Assembly (NCBI GenBank): GCA_025642075.2
Contig: JAODUO010000053.1
Location: forward strand, 1,807,501-1,871,500
DNA from: Ridgeia piscesae
Taxonomy: Eukaryota > Annelida > Polychaeta > Sabellida > Siboglinidae
Length of the DNA: 64,000 nucleotides
Reading direction: 5' to 3'
The translations under genes were made by a program, and so were the position numbers. Shown piece after piece: positions 51,101 to 64,000 of the stretch. The notes beneath the pieces were generated by a model, which saw only the letters and a list, made by a program, of their open reading frames with translations, was not told where the DNA came from and did no database searches. Within the stretch, counting starts at the first letter, position 1; each line of letters begins with the position of its first letter.

Positions 51101-54013
51101 ACATATACATTACCCCTGGCACATCTACATTACCCCTGGCACATCTACATTACTCCTGGCACATCCCATTGCAAAACTGCTCTTTTAGCCTCAGGCAACG
51201 AAATCACTCACAAGGAATGAGGGCAACCTCCAGTCATGTGATATAAGTTTGGGTGAATTCAGCCACACACTGCTGATGTTACATGCAATGTTTAGGGTGC
51301 GAGTGGATCATTATATTGGGATTCCCATCGGTCATATATTGAAGAACGTGCTTCAATATCGACTCATCAGGGGTAGAACTTCAGAATTTATTTTACTAGA
51401 CAACAGGACTAGGAAAGAAAAAAGTTTACTAGCCATTCAAAAGGTTTACTAGTCCTGCAAATATAAAGAAACGTAGCACAATTTTAAGTTACAACAAATT
51501 TTATTTAAAACTAAAATATGTGTTTTATAACCGGAGTTAAAACACAATGCAATGTCCATAAAGGTAACAAGCAAAAAGAAATAAAGTAATGAACAAAAAA
51601 CTTAATATATGATCTGTATTCATAAAACTGCACAATTGAAAATGGACGCGAATTGTGGTCATTAACTAGTACTACTGTGAGATACAGGGCAGGGCAGAAG
51701 GCCATTAAAAATCTGCATTATAAAAATTTATTATTGATCAGAAAATTGATCAGATTATGATATTATGAAAGTTGTTCCTATATTATGGAAATAAAAAATA
51801 TTACACTATAGAAAATTATACATATCAAAGACAAAGAAATGCAAATCTGATCAATATTGCCCAGAAAAGTTTGTACCTGGTGGCCAGGCCAAAGCCTATG
51901 AAAATGTCATTTATCAGTAAATGAAGCTGTCACTGCTGTAGCCAGTTGTTCACTGGCAGCAATTTATCACTGTTTTAATGACTTGAGATTCAGTTATATC
52001 AAGGCCTGTGAATGGGTAAGGGACTTAGGGGTAGAGTCACAGTGGCCGCTACTTCTGAGAAGGTATAGTGGGGTGGATGACACACTAGTCAATCTTTACT
52101 AGACAGCCGGACTAGTTAGTAGGCAGGTTTACTAGTCCGCCCTTATCTTTACTAGTGTTCGGACTAGCGGACTTGTGAGTAGTTCTACTACTGCATATTT
52201 AGAGAAGGTGGTTGTTGTTGCTGTGACTGCAGACGAGATGACAGTGACGGTGTTTTGTGTCGACAGACAACAAGGCCGCCACGCTGCACATTGGCAACGA
52301 AACCTCACAACTGGTGAAGGATGCACTGGCAGAGATACAGGAGGTGAGTGGTGACCTCATGGCTTCCTCTTTCATCCCCTCTCCATCCTCCATCCACCCC
52401 TTGTCTTCACTCTTCCTCAATGTCCCTCTCTCCTGAGTCACTACATGTAGTTATTACATAGTGTGTTGATTGTTAACCCTCTACTCCCCAACCATCATGG
52501 ATCACAACTGGCCAGTCTATCATGCATCTAACTGCCCATATCCACACGTACCTGTACACCACTACCGCAAGATTTTACCATATATGTGGTGCCAATCCAG
52601 TGTGATATTACGCCATTTTAAAGCTTTATTTGATTCACACAAGGCACTTGGCATGTGGCCTTATATTGAAAAATTATTAATTTACTGCCACTTGAAAACA
52701 TTTCATGTTGAATTTTATGAGCATTCATAAAATGGCTTTGTATATGAAGAATTAACTACAATATGTTGTTTTCCATGGGATGTAAAAAATACACTCCTGA
52801 TCGATAAGTTAATGAGTGTCCATAATTTCAAGCTATTTGAATTCAATCTGCTGGTTCATTTTTTCAGGCTCTCCAGAATGAAGATGGAGGCGGCGACCAG
52901 TCAGATGTTTCATTTGAGGACGGTGACGATCCATCATGGTCCGAGGAGGAGAAACAACTTGTCATGCCGAGTGTCGGCCTTATAAAGGCAGCTAATTCCT
53001 GCTTGAAGCGAGTCCTGGGAGCCGTGAAGAAAAACGGGAAATGTGACTGTGCAAAAGACGCTTCGCAATTAGACAATTTAGTGGAACGCCTGAATGAAGT
53101 AAGTCCCGCAGTGGACGAAGTCGTGCTGTGTCTCTACCCACCAATCACAAAGGAGGCTGTACGCGAAAATGTAAGTAATAACCGACTCAACTCAACAATT
53201 TTTTTTAATTCCCTATTTTCTTCACCAAGACATTTGACCAGAAGTTTCACAAGAGTTTGAGATCCAAAATAACCTAAAATTACTCGGCTATTTTGTCTTG
53301 TTTGTTTTTCTGTTTGCCAAGTTTCACATGAAATGTTTCAACAATAAATATTACTTGTTGGTCGAGTTTGTTAATATAGTCAGTCGTCTTTTTCATATAA
53401 ATGTACGTGTGTTTGTATACAGTTAGGTTTGATTTATTAAGCTTTACATGTATGGAAAGTGACAGCACTGTTAATGTATTTTCAGACTGAGAAATTAGGC
53501 ATAATCCTGCAGAATTTACTGGAATGTGTCAAGTAAGTAATTGACAGTGTTGAAGCTCAAAGTTACTTGAGAAAACTAGTCACTGTTTGTTAACTGTATC
53601 AATGTTTGATCTGTTTAAATGGTACCAGTTGGTATTGAAAACATCAATCTGCTTAAAAGGTAACTGCAGTTAGCAATTCGTTAAAAAAATTGAATCCTTC
53701 ATTGATGTTAGCGTGGCCGTATTCTTTGTTTTATATTTATACTTTATTGTTAGAATCTGTGAAATGTTATTTCTCCCAGTACATGTAAACCTCTGTAGGC
53801 TTTTCAAGGAAACTGCATTACATGACAGTTTGACTTAAAAACATTGCCATTTCTTGTCTCCATGAACTATAAAATAGTGCATGAAATATAAACCATTGAG
53901 TTTCTACTTGCAGACATATACACATCTCCACTGAGGATGATGCGTCGTGGCTCGAGTTCCTCTTGAAAGCCGTCACACACAATATGGATAAGACACAACA
54001 TGTCACCTCTTGA
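45118..54013 (+). CDS. CCNDBP1: Cyclin-D1-binding protein 1 (GCIP)
   Basis: CCNDBP1 (GCIP/DIP1/HHM) is a helical protein that binds D-type cyclins and restrains cell-cycle and HLH transcription factors. Ten exons: 45118-45199, 45780-45842, 46386-46465, 46815-46896, 49558-49654, 50141-50211, 52267-52343, 52868-53170, 53486-53532 and 53914-54013. All are in phase, giving 333 residues (human 360). Landmarks are AAVKLVSIEATKL in exon 3, NRLVRKNISWIVDA in exon 5, VWEYCDQFPTLPKDNKAA across exons 6-7, WSEEEKQLVMPSVGLIKA in exon 8 and DEVVLCLYPPI later in exon 8. The first two donors (GTATAA, GTTCGT) are weak, so exons 1-2 are less certain than the rest. An AATAAA lies at 54279. Intron 4 contains a hAT relic and intron 6 a 20-bp minisatellite. 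Confidence 0.95.
46012..46272. mobile_element. Foldback element in CCNDBP1 intron 2
   Basis: The left arm (TTATTTCATTGTATTTACAT to GTGGCTACATAAAATGAA) and the right arm (46180-46272) are inverted copies of about 90 bp around a TA-rich core. A partial extra copy of the inner arm (GTGGCTACATAAAATGAAAA) lies just upstream at 45977. Confidence 0.85.
47545..49379 (+). mobile_element. hAT transposon relic in CCNDBP1 intron 4
   Basis: The left end CAAGGGCATAGCTAGCC and reversed right end CAGGGGCGTAACTAGGC form imperfect 17-bp inverted repeats. Both are followed inward by GTGCTTCCACAT-type sequence. The interior encodes a decayed hAT transposase. I could not find a convincing 8-bp target duplication. 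Confidence 0.72.
47890..48890 (+). pseudogene. Decayed hAT transposase with C-terminal dimerisation domain
   Basis: Fragments in several frames follow the hAT order: RLLPLTTFLQAKQYNLVERA then VISQRQQQRADSEVWNTLYE; later LTPERIVQLYEVF and INPDLYPNLYTALVILMVM; then the dimerisation core TATAGHSYSTMQCLKNYLHS with LALMHDHNATELDAE. Stop codons and frameshifts separate them, so the protein cannot be made. The fragments resemble 52-kDa-repressor-like hAT proteins of invertebrates. Confidence 0.8.
50335..51166. repeat. 20-bp minisatellite, about 41 units, CCNDBP1 intron 6
   Basis: The unit is CCTGGCACATCTACATTACC, with occasional CTGCATTACT variants and one 1-bp expanded unit near 50400. It begins about 125 bp after exon 6. 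A 224-codon open frame across it has no stop codons only because the unit lacks them, and it has no protein character. Confidence 0.95.
51366..52194 (+). mobile_element. Dispersed element family C, copy 2 (CCNDBP1 intron 6)
   Basis: This is the same orientation counterpart of 31432-32137, somewhat longer. Its ends are CAGGGGTAGAACTTCAG and, reversed, CAGTAGTAGAACTACTC, which supports a DNA element with short inverted ends. No clear target duplication was found. Confidence 0.7.

Positions 54014-64000
<9,987 letters not shown>

Overview
The window is animal (metazoan) nuclear DNA. It is AT-rich, its genes are split by introns with GT-AG junctions, and it holds many microsatellites, minisatellites and DNA-transposon remnants. 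The gene set and repeat types (PHD/SWIM-type transposon protein, hAT relics, SINE-like tails) fit a marine lophotrochozoan, most likely a mollusc. That assignment is inference; no feature fixes the species.

Five conserved protein genes were reconstructed exon by exon. SRPRB (minus, 12600 to 5733) has a second copy of its last two exons at 3582-2896. CLPTM1L (plus, 18860-32538) has 16 exons. PDCD5 (minus, 37247 to 34334) has 5 exons and converges on CLPTM1L. CCNDBP1 (plus, 45118-54013) has 10 exons. A TENT4-type non-canonical poly(A) polymerase (PAPD5/PAPD7 family, minus, from beyond 64000 to 56987) converges on CCNDBP1 and lacks its N-terminal exons. These are unrelated housekeeping genes: ER protein targeting, ER lipid scrambling, apoptosis/chaperone-linked, cyclin-D binding and RNA tailing. 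Nothing suggests that they form one system.

Transposons fill the gaps and introns. A 3.3-kb Mutator-like element (14481-17779) has about 66-bp terminal inverted repeats built of palindromes, an exact 9-bp target duplication and a PHD-finger gene remnant. A hAT transposase relic lies at 47545-49379 and a 1.3-kb non-autonomous hAT-like element at 22078-23402. There are also several MITE or foldback elements, two LINE 3' remnants, and two dispersed repeat families present as pairs. Several elements have ends made of short tandem or hairpin modules.

The most unusual pattern is that several minisatellites are amplified copies of exon-intron junctions of the gene they sit in. The SRPRB intron 5 array (about 62 x 47 bp) repeats the splice acceptor and first exon bases of exon 6. 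One TENT4 exon is sandwiched between a 28 x 52-bp array of its own 3' end plus donor and a 4 x 49-bp array of its own acceptor. CLPTM1L shows weaker examples next to exons 6 and 8. In TENT4 the reading frame stays open through the whole array, and nearly all copied donors have GT changed to AT. CLPTM1L as given carries two single-base insertions that break its frame although every splice site is intact. This suggests sequence error or very recent inactivation.
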